A stretch of DNA of 64,000 nt from Apilactobacillus ozensis DSM 23829 = JCM 17196 (GCF_001435995.1 NZ_AYYQ01000035.1:76416-140415), one strand, 5' to 3'. Counted from the first letter of the stretch, positions 32,206 to 41,184 are shown. Numbers and translations: made by a program. The notes: generated from the letters alone by a model not told the origin.

Positions 32206-33408
32206 TTGGTTACAAAAAATCAAAAATCAAACGAGGAAGATAACCGTATTGATTGGGGAATTATTTTCTGCGTTTTAATGTTAGCATTGGTAGGTCTAGG
32301 CTCGATTTTTATTGCAATGTCACATGATTCTAGTTCTAATAACATTGTTAAGCAGCTTATTATGCAAGTTATTTGGTATTCAATCGGAGTTGGCATTGTT
32401 ATTATTATGATGCAGTTTGATTCGGAACAGCTATGGAAAGTAGCGCCAATTATTTATTGGGGGGCTTTATTGTTATTAGGAGCCTTGCTAATTTTTTACA
32501 GTCGTTATTTCTATGTACAAACGGGTGCTAAAAGTTGGTTCAAGATTGGGCCTTTAACTTTTCAACCGGCTGAAGTTATGAAACCAGCATTTGTGGTTAT
32601 GTTAGCTAGAGTAATTGTTGAACATAATAACGCTTTTAATTATCATAGTGTCAAAAATGATTTTATTTTAATTGGTAAAATGGTTTTATGGACTTTACCT
32701 ATTTGTGTACTGTTAAAATTAGAAAATGATTTTGGAACTATGTTAGTATTCTTGGCAATTCTTAGTGGTATGGTGATTATTTCAGGTGTTACTTGGAAAA
32801 TTATCGTGCCAGCTTTTACTGCTGCTGCTACTTTAGGTGGAACAGCATTACTAATGGTAATTATACCTGGTGGTAGAAAATTTTTAGAGTCAATTGGCTT
32901 CCAAGAATATCAATTTAATCGTGTTGATGATTGGCTTAATCCAGCTAGTAACCTAAGTAGTTCTGGCTACCAACTATGGCAAAGTATCAAAGCTATTGGT
33001 TCTGGTGGTATTCACGGAACTGGTTTTAATGTGTCACATGTATACGTTCCAGTTCGAGAATCAGATATGATTTTTTCAGTAGTAGGTGAAAATTTTGGAT
33101 TCATTGGTGGCTTATTACTAATCTTGTTGTATTTCTTATTAATATATCAGATGATTAAGGTTACATTTCAAACTAAGAATGTCTACTACGCATATATATC
33201 CACCGGAATTATTATGATGATTTTATTCCATGTTTTTGAAAATATTGGTATGAGTATTGGTTTATTACCACTAACTGGAATTCCGTTGCCATTTGTTAGT
33301 CAAGGTGGTTCGGCATTGATTGGTAATATGATTGGAATTGGTTTAATTATGTCCATGCAATATCACAACCGTGGTTATATGTTTAGCGGACAAAAAGATT
33401 TCATTTAA
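32206..33408 (+). CDS. rodA: Peptidoglycan glycosyltransferase RodA (SEDS family)
   Basis: The 400-residue polytopic protein has about ten helices and the SEDS signatures LTFQPAEVMKPAFV, LENDFGTMLV and PLPFVSQGGSAL. It polymerises lipid II for side-wall elongation with a class B PBP and the Mbl/MreB filaments. The start is TTG 32206, with GGGGACG before it. The cluster mbl-yidD-DUF2969-rodA fits an elongasome group. Confidence 0.94.
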   Translation: MVTKNQKSNEEDNRIDWGIIFCVLMLALVGLGSIFIAMSHDSSSNNIVKQLIMQVIWYSIGVGIVIIMMQFDSEQLWKVAPIIYWGALLLLGALLIFYSRYFYVQTGAKSWFKIGPLTFQPAEVMKPAFVVMLARVIVEHNNAFNYHSVKNDFILIGKMVLWTLPICVLLKLENDFGTMLVFLAILSGMVIISGVTWKIIVPAFTAAATLGGTALLMVIIPGGRKFLESIGFQEYQFNRVDDWLNPASNLSSSGYQLWQSIKAIGSGGIHGTGFNVSHVYVPVRESDMIFSVVGENFGFIGGLLLILLYFLLIYQMIKVTFQTKNVYYAYISTGIIMMILFHVFENIGMSIGLLPLTGIPLPFVSQGGSALIGNMIGIGLIMSMQYHNRGYMFSGQKDFI

Positions 33409-33422
33409 AATAAACAATTTAA

Positions 33423-33451
33423 TTGACTTTTTATTACACTTTATATATACT
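33423..33451 (+). promoter_or_regulatory. Promoter of the metNIQ T-box operon
   Basis: TTGACT (33423-33428), a 17-bp spacer and TATACT (33446-33451), about 15 bp before the leader RNA. Confidence 0.85.
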
Positions 33452-33465
33452 TTGTTAAAAATTGA

Positions 33466-33748
33466 TTGTGGGATGAGTAAATAGGCGTTGGCTGCATTAG
33501 AGAGCCCTGATTTGGTGAAAAAGGGAGAGCTCACCTTATTGAATATGGTCCTTCGTAAAAAAATTATAGGTAAGTATAATTTTATGAGCCTGTAGTGTTT
33601 GGCAAGCATTATAATGCCAAAGTTAAGATTTCTATCTTAACTTGCTAAGTTAGTTATTGTGAAATAACTATAATATAAAGGTGGTAACGTGAAGCTTTTC
33701 ACCCTTTACTATAATTTTTTTATAGTATAGGTGGAAAGCTTTTTTTAT
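33466..33748 (+). promoter_or_regulatory. T-box riboswitch (methionine type) upstream of metNIQ
   Basis: The leader has the hallmarks of a T-box: GATGAGTA and AGAGAGCCCTGATTTGGTG early in stem I, a specifier context GAATATGGTCC with ATG at 33545-33547, and the T-box sequence AAGGTGGTAACGTGAA at 33679-33694. A terminator follows whose right arm (GTATAGGTGGAAAGC) ends in seven T residues near 33747. Uncharged tRNA-Met would pair with the specifier and T-box bulge, favour the antiterminator and turn on methionine import. The methionine specifier fits the downstream genes. Confidence 0.93.
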
Positions 33749-33768
33749 ACGAAAGGAGAATTATTTTA

Positions 33769-34806
33769 ATGATTGAGTTTAAACAGGTTTCTAAAAAATA
33801 CCACTTAAGTAACTCGGAATTAACAGCTGTTAACAACGTTAATTTAAAAATTGACGATGGACAAATATTTGGAATTATTGGTTATTCTGGTGCCGGAAAA
33901 AGCACTTTAGTTAGAATGCTTAATGGAATTGAAACTCCAAGTAGTGGTGAAATTCTGATTAATGGGAAAAATATTTTAAAACAAAATAATCACGATTTGA
34001 GAGAAGAACGTAAAAAAATTGGAATGATTTTCCAACATTTTAATTTATTATGGTCTAGAACAATTATTCAAAATGTTGAATTGCCTTTAGAAATTGCAGG
34101 GGTAAAAAAAGAGCAACGCCATCAAAAAGCATTAAATCTAGTTAAGTTGGTAGGGTTAGAAGGTCGTGAAAATGATTATCCATCCGAATTGTCTGGTGGT
34201 CAAAAGCAAAGAGTGGGAATTGCTAGAGCCTTAGCTAATGACCCTGAAATTTTAATTTCTGACGAAGCCACTAGTGCATTAGACCCCCAAACAACGGATG
34301 AAATTTTAGATTTATTATTGGACATTAATAAAAAATTAAATTTAACTATTTTGCTTATTACTCATGAAATGCATGCAATTAGAAAAGTGGCTGAACAAGT
34401 TGCTGTAATGGAAAAAGGTCAAGTAGTTGAACAGGGTAATGTCGTTAACATTTTTAATAACCCGCAAAAAGAAATTACTAAACGTTTTGTTAATGAAGAT
34501 TCGAATGTAAATGCAGATGATTTAAACTCGACTGTTAATAATCTAATTAAAGAATATCCTAACGGGATTATTGTTAAGCTTACTTTTAATGGTGATAAAG
34601 CTCAAAAACCAATCATTTCTCAATTATTAAGGAAGTTTAATTCAGTTGATATTAGTATTTTAGAAGGTTCGATTCATCAAATCCAAGGTGGTTCTATTGG
34701 ATCTTTAATTATACATTTACAAAGTAAAAATGCAGAAGAACAACAAGCAGCACTTAACTATTTGAAATCATTGAAAATCGAAACTGAGGTGATAAGTCAT
34801 GAATAA
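33769..34806 (+). CDS. metN: Methionine ABC transporter ATP-binding protein
   Basis: The 345-residue ATPase has Walker A GYSGAGKST, signature LSGGQ, Walker B ILISDEATSALDP and H-loop ITHEM. A C-terminal ACT-like NIL domain (about residues 270-345) is the methionine-sensing regulatory domain of MetN. It powers uptake through MetI. The end overlaps metI by 8 bp. Control is by the T-box leader. Confidence 0.96.
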   Translation: MIEFKQVSKKYHLSNSELTAVNNVNLKIDDGQIFGIIGYSGAGKSTLVRMLNGIETPSSGEILINGKNILKQNNHDLREERKKIGMIFQHFNLLWSRTIIQNVELPLEIAGVKKEQRHQKALNLVKLVGLEGRENDYPSELSGGQKQRVGIARALANDPEILISDEATSALDPQTTDEILDLLLDINKKLNLTILLITHEMHAIRKVAEQVAVMEKGQVVEQGNVVNIFNNPQKEITKRFVNEDSNVNADDLNSTVNNLIKEYPNGIIVKLTFNGDKAQKPIISQLLRKFNSVDISILEGSIHQIQGGSIGSLIIHLQSKNAEEQQAALNYLKSLKIETEVISHE

Positions 34807-35491
34807 TCAGGGAATTCAATCTTATTTTCAATTTAAAAATGTTAATTGGAGCTCAATGCAACAAGCTACTTGGGAAACAGTTTGGATGACTGCCATTTCT
34901 ATGATTATCGTCATTTTTGTAGGAATTACATTGGGTTTAATTTTATTTGAAACTAGTGATAAAAAAGGAATCGGTTATAAAGCTATTAATTGGTTGGTTT
35001 CGTTTTTAGTTAATGTTTTTCGCTCAATTCCGTTCATCATTTTAATTGTTTTATTATTACCATTTACGCAAAATTTAGTGGGGACAATCATTGGACCAAA
35101 GGCAGCAATTCCTTCATTAGTAATTTCAGCAGCTCCATTCTATGCTAGAATGGTTGAAGCCGATTTTAGAGAAATTGATGCTGGGGTAATTGAAGCAGTT
35201 AAGTCTATGGGTGGAACCAGTTGGGATGTAATTTGGAAAGTTTTATTACCTGAAAGTATGCCAGCATTAATCGCTGGTGGAACGGTAACTGCTATTTCAC
35301 TTATTTCTTATACAGCAATGGCTGGAGCAATTGGTTCTGGTGGACTTGGTTATTTAGCATATTTAGATGGTTTTCAATCTAACAACAATACAGTTACATT
35401 GGTCGCTACAGTTATTATCTTACTAATTGTTTTAATTATTCAATTTGTAGGTGACTTATTAGTTAAACATGTAGACAAAAGAGCTTTATAA
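34799..35491 (+). CDS. metI: Methionine ABC transporter permease
   Basis: The 230-residue permease has about five helices and the cytoplasmic EAA-type loop EAVKSMGGTSWDVIWKVLLP that contacts MetN. It overlaps metN by 8 bp and is followed by metQ. Confidence 0.95.
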   Translation: MNNQGIQSYFQFKNVNWSSMQQATWETVWMTAISMIIVIFVGITLGLILFETSDKKGIGYKAINWLVSFLVNVFRSIPFIILIVLLLPFTQNLVGTIIGPKAAIPSLVISAAPFYARMVEADFREIDAGVIEAVKSMGGTSWDVIWKVLLPESMPALIAGGTVTAISLISYTAMAGAIGSGGLGYLAYLDGFQSNNNTVTLVATVIILLIVLIIQFVGDLLVKHVDKRAL

Positions 35492-35513
35492 AATAGGGAG
35501 GAGAAAGACAATT

Positions 35514-36341
35514 ATGAAAAAAATTACAGTCATTATTTGTCTATTTTTAGCCCTTATTGGTTTAATTTCGGTTGGTCCGGGAACCTATGAATCTAAAAAT
35601 ACTTTGATTGTAGGAGCTTCTAACATTCCACATGCTGAAATTTTAAGACATGTTGCTCCACAACTAAAAAAAGAAGGCATAAAATTAGACATTAAGACTT
35701 TTCAAGATTATGTTTTACCTAATCGTGCTCTAGTAGGTAAGCAAACTGATGCTAATTATTTTCAAACCATACCTTTCTTAGATACTTGGAATAAAGAATA
35801 TCATGGAAATTTAGTCAATGTAGGTCCAGTTCATTTGGAACCGATGGGCATATATTCTAAAAAAGTTAAAAAACTGGCTGATTTAAAAGATGGTGCAACT
35901 ATTTTAGTAAGTAGTAATGCTCCAGATTATGGTCGAATTATTCAATTGTTTCAACAAAACGGTTTAATTAAAATAAAAAAAGGCGTTAAAGTTGAACAGG
36001 CTAATTTTTCTGACATAAGTTGGAATCCTAAACATTTAAAATTTAAAACTGGTTATGAAGCTAAGTTAATGCCAATGATTTATCAGCATAATGAGGGTGA
36101 TGCAGTTGCTATCAACTCAAATTATGCAGTGCAAAGTGGACTTAATCCAGATAAAGATTCAATTGCCTTGCAAAAATCTTCTCCTAATTCTCCCTACAAT
36201 AATATTTTAGTAGCTAGGAAAGATAACGAGCATAGTCGTGCAATTAGACTATTATTAAAAGCGTTGCAGTCAAAGGAAACCCAACAATGGATTAAAAATA
36301 AATATCATGGAGCAGTTTTACCAGCAGGAAACGTTAAATAG
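35514..36341 (+). CDS. metQ: Methionine-binding protein MetQ, without a lipobox
   Basis: The 275-residue substrate-binding protein has an N-terminal hydrophobic segment (residues 4-22) followed by mature NlpA-family sequence (TLIVGASNIPHAEIL...). Most MetQ proteins in Gram-positives are lipoproteins, but no cysteine follows the hydrophobic segment here; the only nearby cysteine (C9) is in its middle. The protein may stay anchored by an uncleaved helix or be cleaved at a type I site. GGGAGGAG precedes the start. Last gene of the operon. Confidence 0.92.
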   Translation: MKKITVIICLFLALIGLISVGPGTYESKNTLIVGASNIPHAEILRHVAPQLKKEGIKLDIKTFQDYVLPNRALVGKQTDANYFQTIPFLDTWNKEYHGNLVNVGPVHLEPMGIYSKKVKKLADLKDGATILVSSNAPDYGRIIQLFQQNGLIKIKKGVKVEQANFSDISWNPKHLKFKTGYEAKLMPMIYQHNEGDAVAINSNYAVQSGLNPDKDSIALQKSSPNSPYNNILVARKDNEHSRAIRLLLKALQSKETQQWIKNKYHGAVLPAGNVK

Positions 36342-36349
36342 TAATTATA

Positions 36350-36378
36350 AGAGTTGAAAATTTCAACTCTTTTTTTAT
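36350..36378 (+). terminator. Terminator after metQ
   Basis: A 20-bp palindrome AGAGTTGAAA / TTTCAACTCT followed by seven T residues. Confidence 0.85.
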
Positions 36379-36385
36379 GTAATTA

Positions 36386-36414
36386 TTGACAGATTAATGT
36401 TTTGAATATATAGT
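36386..36414 (+). promoter_or_regulatory. Promoter of the GntR-ABC operon
   Basis: TTGACA (36386-36391), a 17-bp spacer and TATAGT (36409-36414), followed at once by a palindrome. Confidence 0.85.
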
Positions 36415-36416
36415 TA

Positions 36417-36430
36417 GTTACAACAGTAAC
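36417..36430. promoter_or_regulatory. Candidate operator for the GntR regulator
   Basis: A perfect inverted repeat GTTAC-AACA-GTAAC lies just after the -10 box, where a bound repressor would block transcription start. It probably belongs to the YtrA-type regulator encoded next; this is inferred from position. Confidence 0.6.
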
Positions 36431-36471
36431 AAACCTAAAAAATCTTTTTATTAGATTGAGGTGAAAGATTG

Positions 36472-36840
36472 ATGAAGTTTAATTTTAATAGTGCTAAACC
36501 TATTTTTTTGCAGGTAGCAGAACAAATTGAAGATGCTATTTTTACAGGAACTTTTAAAGAGGGCAGTCAGATTCCATCTACAACTGAAATTTCTAAAAAT
36601 TTCCAAATTAATCCTGCGACAGTTTTAAAGGGTATGAACATATTAGTTGACAATAAACTGTTAGAAAAACGACGTGGTAGAGGTACTTTTGTTAGTGTAG
36701 GTGCACAAAGCAAGATTATAAAGAATCGACAAGAAAATTTTTATAATGATTATATTGTCAATTTAGTACATGAAGCTAAAAATTTAAATATTGATGAAAT
36801 TCAAATAATTAATTTAATTAAGCGGGGGTATAAAGCATGA
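36472..36840 (+). CDS. GntR-family regulator, YtrA subfamily
   Basis: The 122-residue protein has an N-terminal winged helix (PIFLQVAEQIEDAIFTG..., with STTEISKNFQINPATVLKGM as recognition region) and only a short C-terminal dimerisation tail, as in the YtrA subfamily. Such proteins repress their own ABC transporter operon until cell-envelope stress or a ligand releases them. I chose ATG 36472 after AGGTGAAAG rather than the TTG one codon earlier. It overlaps the ATPase gene by 4 bp (ATGA). Confidence 0.88.
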   Translation: MKFNFNSAKPIFLQVAEQIEDAIFTGTFKEGSQIPSTTEISKNFQINPATVLKGMNILVDNKLLEKRRGRGTFVSVGAQSKIIKNRQENFYNDYIVNLVHEAKNLNIDEIQIINLIKRGYKA

Positions 36841-37694
36841 GCGAAGGTATCATAATTAAAAACTTAGTTAAAAGTTTTCGTAAAGATGTTATTTTAGATA
36901 ACGTTAGTTTAAAGATTGAACCTGAGAAAATTTATGGATTATTAGGACGTAATGGTGCTGGTAAAAGTACGCTTATGAACATTATAGCTGACCGTAAATT
37001 TAGTAATAGTGGTTCAATAACACTTAATGGTTCTACTATTCATGATAATGACGAAAATTTGTCAAAAGTTTATTTAACTAGTGAGATTGATGTTTATCCA
37101 GATAAATTTAAAATTAAGGATTTATTTCATTGGGTATCGGACATATATAAAGATTTTAATAATGATTTATGTAAAAAATTATCTGATGAATTTAAATTGA
37201 ACTTAAATAGTAAATTTGGAAATCTTTCTACAGGATATAATTCTATTGTTAAGATAATAGTGGCGTTATGTGTACCTGCTGATTATATATTTTTGGATGA
37301 ACCTATTTTAGGCTTGGACGCTAAAAATAGGGATGTTTTTTATAACGCTTTAATTCAAACTTATAGTGATAGACCTAGAACATTTGTTATATCGACACAT
37401 ATTATTGAAGAAATCGCCAATATTATTAGTAATGTAATTGTAATTAAAAATAGTAAAATATTAATAGATGACTCTACAGAAAATATTTTAGCCTCTTCTT
37501 ATGCGGTTACAGGGCCTGCTTCTCAGGTAGATGAATATACAGATGGGTTGAATATAGTTGGATCAGAAGCACTTGGAAAAATAAAATCAAATTATATTTT
37601 TGGTGAGTTAAATGATAAGCCTATTCCTGATACAGTTACTATATCTAATATAGATTTACAAAAATTATTTGTTAATTTGACTGATAAAGAATAG
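36837..37694 (+). CDS. ABC transporter ATP-binding protein (YtrB-like)
   Basis: The 285-residue ATPase has Walker A GRNGAGKST, a divergent signature LSTGY, Walker B YIFLDEPILGLD and H-loop STHII. The LSTGY variant is common in YtrB/bacitracin-type ABC proteins. Substrate is unknown; the GntR-YtrB-permease pattern is linked to envelope stress in Firmicutes. Overlaps the regulator by 4 bp and is followed by a membrane subunit. Confidence 0.88.
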   Translation: MSEGIIIKNLVKSFRKDVILDNVSLKIEPEKIYGLLGRNGAGKSTLMNIIADRKFSNSGSITLNGSTIHDNDENLSKVYLTSEIDVYPDKFKIKDLFHWVSDIYKDFNNDLCKKLSDEFKLNLNSKFGNLSTGYNSIVKIIVALCVPADYIFLDEPILGLDAKNRDVFYNALIQTYSDRPRTFVISTHIIEEIANIISNVIVIKNSKILIDDSTENILASSYAVTGPASQVDEYTDGLNIVGSEALGKIKSNYIFGELNDKPIPDTVTISNIDLQKLFVNLTDKE

Positions 37695-37713
37695 ATTTTT
37701 CGAGGGAGTTGTT

Positions 37714-38523
37714 ATGATGCATTTAAAATTAAAAAATTATTTGATTCATAGTTATATAAATATTACGTTTTGGGTTTTCTTCTATTTCTTATTATTGTTT
37801 TGGATTTTACCGATTGTTTTACGTATCTTTACGGGTAATTTTTCATTTGGTGATGTTTTTACTGGAATTTCTCCTGATTTCATCACTATTTCTCTGGGTA
37901 TTTCATTAATAATAAATACTTTATTTAATAATACAAATTTTAGATTTGCAATATCTAACGGAATTTCTAGAAAATCATATTGGAAAACTAGAACTTTACT
38001 CCTTTGTGGTTTTGTTTTAATAATAGAAATAGTATCTTTTGCTTTAATGCTAATTGAAAAACCATATGTTTTTAAAAGTGGCAATAATTTTATCCCATAC
38101 AATTTATACGGAGACGTTTCTTTATATTCTTATTTTCATAATCCAATTCTTAATTTCTTTATGGCTTTCTTGTTGTCTATTTTATTAACGTTATCTTCAA
38201 CATTCTTTTTTATGGCGCTGAATAATTTTTACTTGATGTTTACTAAAAAAGTTAGAAGAATATTAATCTTTGTGATTGTTGCTTTAGTTTTTGCAATTCC
38301 ATTTATGATTGGTTTTATAATTGCATATTTACAGTATGTTGGCGGTAACAATCTCATATTTTCACTGGGTAAGTTTATTCTTTCTATTTTTGGGATAAAT
38401 GTTGTAAAGCAAGGTCTATACTTTAATCCGTTTTTATTTGCCTTTGATATGCTAATTGTTGATTTAATATTAGCTACCTTAAGTTATAAATTTAATTCTA
38501 AAATTCAAATTTATAAAGATTAG
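37714..38523 (+). CDS. ABC transporter membrane subunit, partner of the YtrB-like ATPase
   Basis: The 269-residue protein has about six hydrophobic segments (starting near residues 14, 53, 87, 145, 183 and 243) and no enzymatic motif. Its position directly after the ATPase and behind GAGGGAG points to the permease of this transporter. The family is ABC-2-like by topology only. Aromatic residues are very frequent. Confidence 0.75.
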   Translation: MMHLKLKNYLIHSYINITFWVFFYFLLLFWILPIVLRIFTGNFSFGDVFTGISPDFITISLGISLIINTLFNNTNFRFAISNGISRKSYWKTRTLLLCGFVLIIEIVSFALMLIEKPYVFKSGNNFIPYNLYGDVSLYSYFHNPILNFFMAFLLSILLTLSSTFFFMALNNFYLMFTKKVRRILIFVIVALVFAIPFMIGFIIAYLQYVGGNNLIFSLGKFILSIFGINVVKQGLYFNPFLFAFDMLIVDLILATLSYKFNSKIQIYKD

Positions 38524-38602
38524 AGCTACTTTTTTAATATATTTTTTAAGTAAACAATGCTATAATTAAGTTTCTTAGATTTATAGATGGGACGGGATTT
38601 AA

Positions 38603-39703
38603 TTGAATAAAAAATTACATTTAGCATTATTATTCGGTGGGAATTCATCCGAACATGATGTTTCAAAAAGATCTGCACATAACATTTACGATGCAATGGA
38701 TAAAGATAAGTACGATATCAGTTTGTTTTTAATTACCAAAAATGGTGTCATCTTGAGTAACGAGGCTTCACACCGTGTTTTTAATGGTGAAAATGAAGAC
38801 GATGTAGTTGCTGAAGAATTACCTAAATTAGATCAATCTAATCCATTAGCTAACATTATTAACTTATCTAAAGTGAAAGATATAGACGTATTTTTCCCCA
38901 TTATTCACGGTAATTTAGGTGAAGATGGTACTATTCAAGGATTATTAAGATTAATGAATAAACCTTATGTTGGTAGTGGTATCTTAGAATCTGCTATGGG
39001 ATTTGATAAAGATATTACTAAAAAAATGCTTAATTTAAATGGAATACGAAATACTAAGTATGAACTTATTACACCTTTCAATAAAGATGACTGGAATTAT
39101 GATAAGTTAAGTCAAAAATTAGGTAAAGTTATCTTTTTGAAACCTGCTAACCAAGGTTCATCAGTAGGTATTCATAAAGTAACGAATGAAAAAGAATATG
39201 AAGATAGCTTAAGTGATGCTTTTAGATATGATTATAAGATACTTGCTGAACAAGCTATTGACGGTCCAAGAGAATTAGAAATCTCAATATTAGGTAATGA
39301 AAATCCGATTGCTTCGTGCTTAGGTGCAATTAAAGTTCCAGAAGATGATGCATTTTATACTTATGACAATAAATTTGTTGATGCAAGTCAAGTTCAATTT
39401 GATATTCCAGTTGAAGTATCAGATAAATTATCTAAAGAAATTACAGAGATGGGACTAGCTGCTTATCGAGCTTTAGGATTGAAAGGGATGGCTAGAATTG
39501 ACTTTTTAGTTTCTAAAGATGATATACCATACTTAGGTGAAGTTAATACGCTACCAGGATTTACAAATATTAGCTTGTATCCACAACTATGGGAAGCTTC
39601 AGGAATTAGTTATACTGAACTAATTGATCGTCTAATTAAACTTGCTTTCGATGAATTTAGTAGAAAAGCTGAAATTATTCATGATTTTAAACCACTTTCA
39701 TAA
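38603..39703 (+). CDS. ddl: D-alanine ligase, predicted D-Ala-D-Lac type
   Basis: The 366-residue ATP-grasp enzyme has FGGNSSEHDVS at the N-terminus, the lysine loop FLKPANQGSSVG and the metal site LGEVNTLPGFT. The omega-loop residue after the ATP-contacting lysine is phenylalanine (N256-K257-F258), where D-Ala-D-Ala enzymes carry tyrosine. In Leuconostoc (F261) and vancomycin-resistant lactobacilli this change yields D-Ala-D-lactate, so the wall precursor would not bind vancomycin. The start is TTG 38603; an extended -10 (TGCTATAAT) ends at 38566. A terminator follows. Confidence 0.93.
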   Translation: MNKKLHLALLFGGNSSEHDVSKRSAHNIYDAMDKDKYDISLFLITKNGVILSNEASHRVFNGENEDDVVAEELPKLDQSNPLANIINLSKVKDIDVFFPIIHGNLGEDGTIQGLLRLMNKPYVGSGILESAMGFDKDITKKMLNLNGIRNTKYELITPFNKDDWNYDKLSQKLGKVIFLKPANQGSSVGIHKVTNEKEYEDSLSDAFRYDYKILAEQAIDGPRELEISILGNENPIASCLGAIKVPEDDAFYTYDNKFVDASQVQFDIPVEVSDKLSKEITEMGLAAYRALGLKGMARIDFLVSKDDIPYLGEVNTLPGFTNISLYPQLWEASGISYTELIDRLIKLAFDEFSRKAEIIHDFKPLS

Positions 39704-39708
39704 TTAAT

Positions 39709-39748
39709 AAAAAAAGATAATATCTATAATTATGATATTATCTTTTTT
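39709..39748 (+). terminator. Terminator after ddl
   Basis: A stem AAAAAAGATAATATC / GATATTATCTTTTTT with a 9-nt loop. Confidence 0.8.
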
Positions 39749-39827
39749 TGTTGAAAAAATACTGATGTTATAATATAATATTTATTTATGTCATATTTTA
39801 AATATTATAAAAGGAGCTTATAACAAT

Positions 39828-40700
39828 TTGAATATAAAAGGCGATGTTATAAAAAAGTACAGGGAATCTAGAGGGTTAACCCAAATGCAATTGTGTAAGG
39901 GAATTTGTACACAGCCTAACATTAGTACAATTGAAAAAAATGGTAGTTGTCCTAGCATTAGTACCGTAAGCTCTATATGTAAAAAGTTAGATATATCGAT
40001 CGACGAAGTAGTAAATGGTTCAGAAAATAATTTTAACCATTCAGAAGATGTTGATAATTACATTTTTAGTAACCAGTGGTTAAAAGCTAGTGACTATTTG
40101 CAGAATGTTAATTATGATTTGATTGATTCCAAGACGAATCGAATTAAGTACAACTATTGTAATGGTTACTTACAATTTCATTTACATAAAGATTTAAATC
40201 AAGCAATGTTTTTTTATAATCAAGTTATTAGGCTTTGTAAAAATATTCCTAACAATGTTTACAGCATTGGTGCATCAGTTGGCATTTTAGAAATCTATCT
40301 TGTTCAAAAACAACTTGATGTAAGACATTTACTTTCTCAAATAAATTCTTTAAGTTATGATTTGTCCAAAATTGATTTTGATGAGCATAATGGTAAATTT
40401 TTAACATTGCTTTACTCAAAAATAATTGAAAATTATCAGCTCCTAGGTATGTATGAAGAGTCTTTAAGATTTTATGGCTCTGTAATATCAAATATTAAAA
40501 GAAATTTTGTTGCATTTAAGCTCTGTGAATTGAAAAATTTAAAGGCTATAAGCCTATTTAAGCTAGATAATAACATTGAAGCTTTCAAACATTTAAAATT
40601 TGCGTTGGATTTGGGTAGCTTCTATAAAAATGATATGTCTGTTGCTATTTCCAAGAAATTATATATTCAATTCAAAAAAGGCACATTGGAAGAAATATAA
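39828..40700 (+). CDS. XRE-family regulator with TPR-like C-terminal domain (Rgg/PlcR-like)
   Basis: The 290-residue protein starts with a helix-turn-helix of the XRE type (residues 6-60, core GLTQMQLCKGICTQPNISTIE), followed by a helical repeat region of the kind that binds signalling peptides in Rgg, PlcR and PrgX proteins. The start is TTG 39828 with AAGGAG. No small exported peptide gene is evident in the 80 bp before or 30 bp after it, so any peptide signal must lie elsewhere. The stop codon lies inside its own terminator hairpin. The target genes are unknown. Confidence 0.78.
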   Translation: MNIKGDVIKKYRESRGLTQMQLCKGICTQPNISTIEKNGSCPSISTVSSICKKLDISIDEVVNGSENNFNHSEDVDNYIFSNQWLKASDYLQNVNYDLIDSKTNRIKYNYCNGYLQFHLHKDLNQAMFFYNQVIRLCKNIPNNVYSIGASVGILEIYLVQKQLDVRHLLSQINSLSYDLSKIDFDEHNGKFLTLLYSKIIENYQLLGMYEESLRFYGSVISNIKRNFVAFKLCELKNLKAISLFKLDNNIEAFKHLKFALDLGSFYKNDMSVAISKKLYIQFKKGTLEEI

Positions 40701-40719
40701 ACTTCTAATGTGCCTTTTT
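40676..40719. terminator. Bidirectional terminator between XRE regulator and uspA
   Basis: A stem AAAAAGGCACATT / AATGTGCCTTTTT with further inner pairing; the XRE stop codon falls in the loop. Confidence 0.75.
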
Positions 40720-40731
40720 ATAATTATTAAA

Positions 40732-41184
40732 TTATTTATTATCTAAGTCAGTCCTTACAATTAAAACATCGCATTTTGCAACCCTAGTTACGAAAGAGGT
40801 AACTGATCCAATTAAAAATCTTTCAACTGAGTTAAGTCCAGTTGCACCCATCATAATTAAATCGATTTTTAGTTTACCTACAACATCCTTAGCTATGACA
40901 ACTTTAGGTGATCCATATTCTATTGAATAGTCAGTACCATCTAAACCAAAATCTTTTGCTTTCTTTAAATATTTTTCGAGAGTTTTTTTAGAACTTTCAG
41001 TAATTTCTTCTATCATTTTAGCATCAAAACTGGATAAGTTTTGAAAAGCTCTTTCATCTACCACGTGAACTAAATGTAGATGAGCCTTATTACGTTTAGC
41101 TACTTCCAGAGCTTTGTTAAAAGCTAATTCGGCATTTTTGGATCCATCAATTGGTACTAAAATATTGTTGTAATCTTGCAACAT
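40732..41184 (-). CDS. Universal stress protein UspA family
   Basis: The 150-residue UspA fold protein has an N-terminal ILVPIDGSKNAELAF strand-loop and the ATP-binding GATGLNSVERFLIGSVTSFV motif, so it is the nucleotide-binding type. It is involved in stress survival; its partners are unknown. I chose ATG 41184 (MLQDYNN) behind GAGGTGA; the GTG at 41193 is inside that ribosome binding site. Confidence 0.9.
   Translation of the reverse strand: MLQDYNNILVPIDGSKNAELAFNKALEVAKRNKAHLHLVHVVDERAFQNLSSFDAKMIEEITESSKKTLEKYLKKAKDFGLDGTDYSIEYGSPKVVIAKDVVGKLKIDLIMMGATGLNSVERFLIGSVTSFVTRVAKCDVLIVRTDLDNK

Noticed and set aside
33343-33609. Minus-strand open frame upstream of metN
   Set aside because: It lies antisense to the T-box leader and the end of rodA.
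33466-33748. SAM-type riboswitch before metNIQ
   Set aside because: The T-box motif, specifier context and terminator identify a tRNA-sensing T-box instead.
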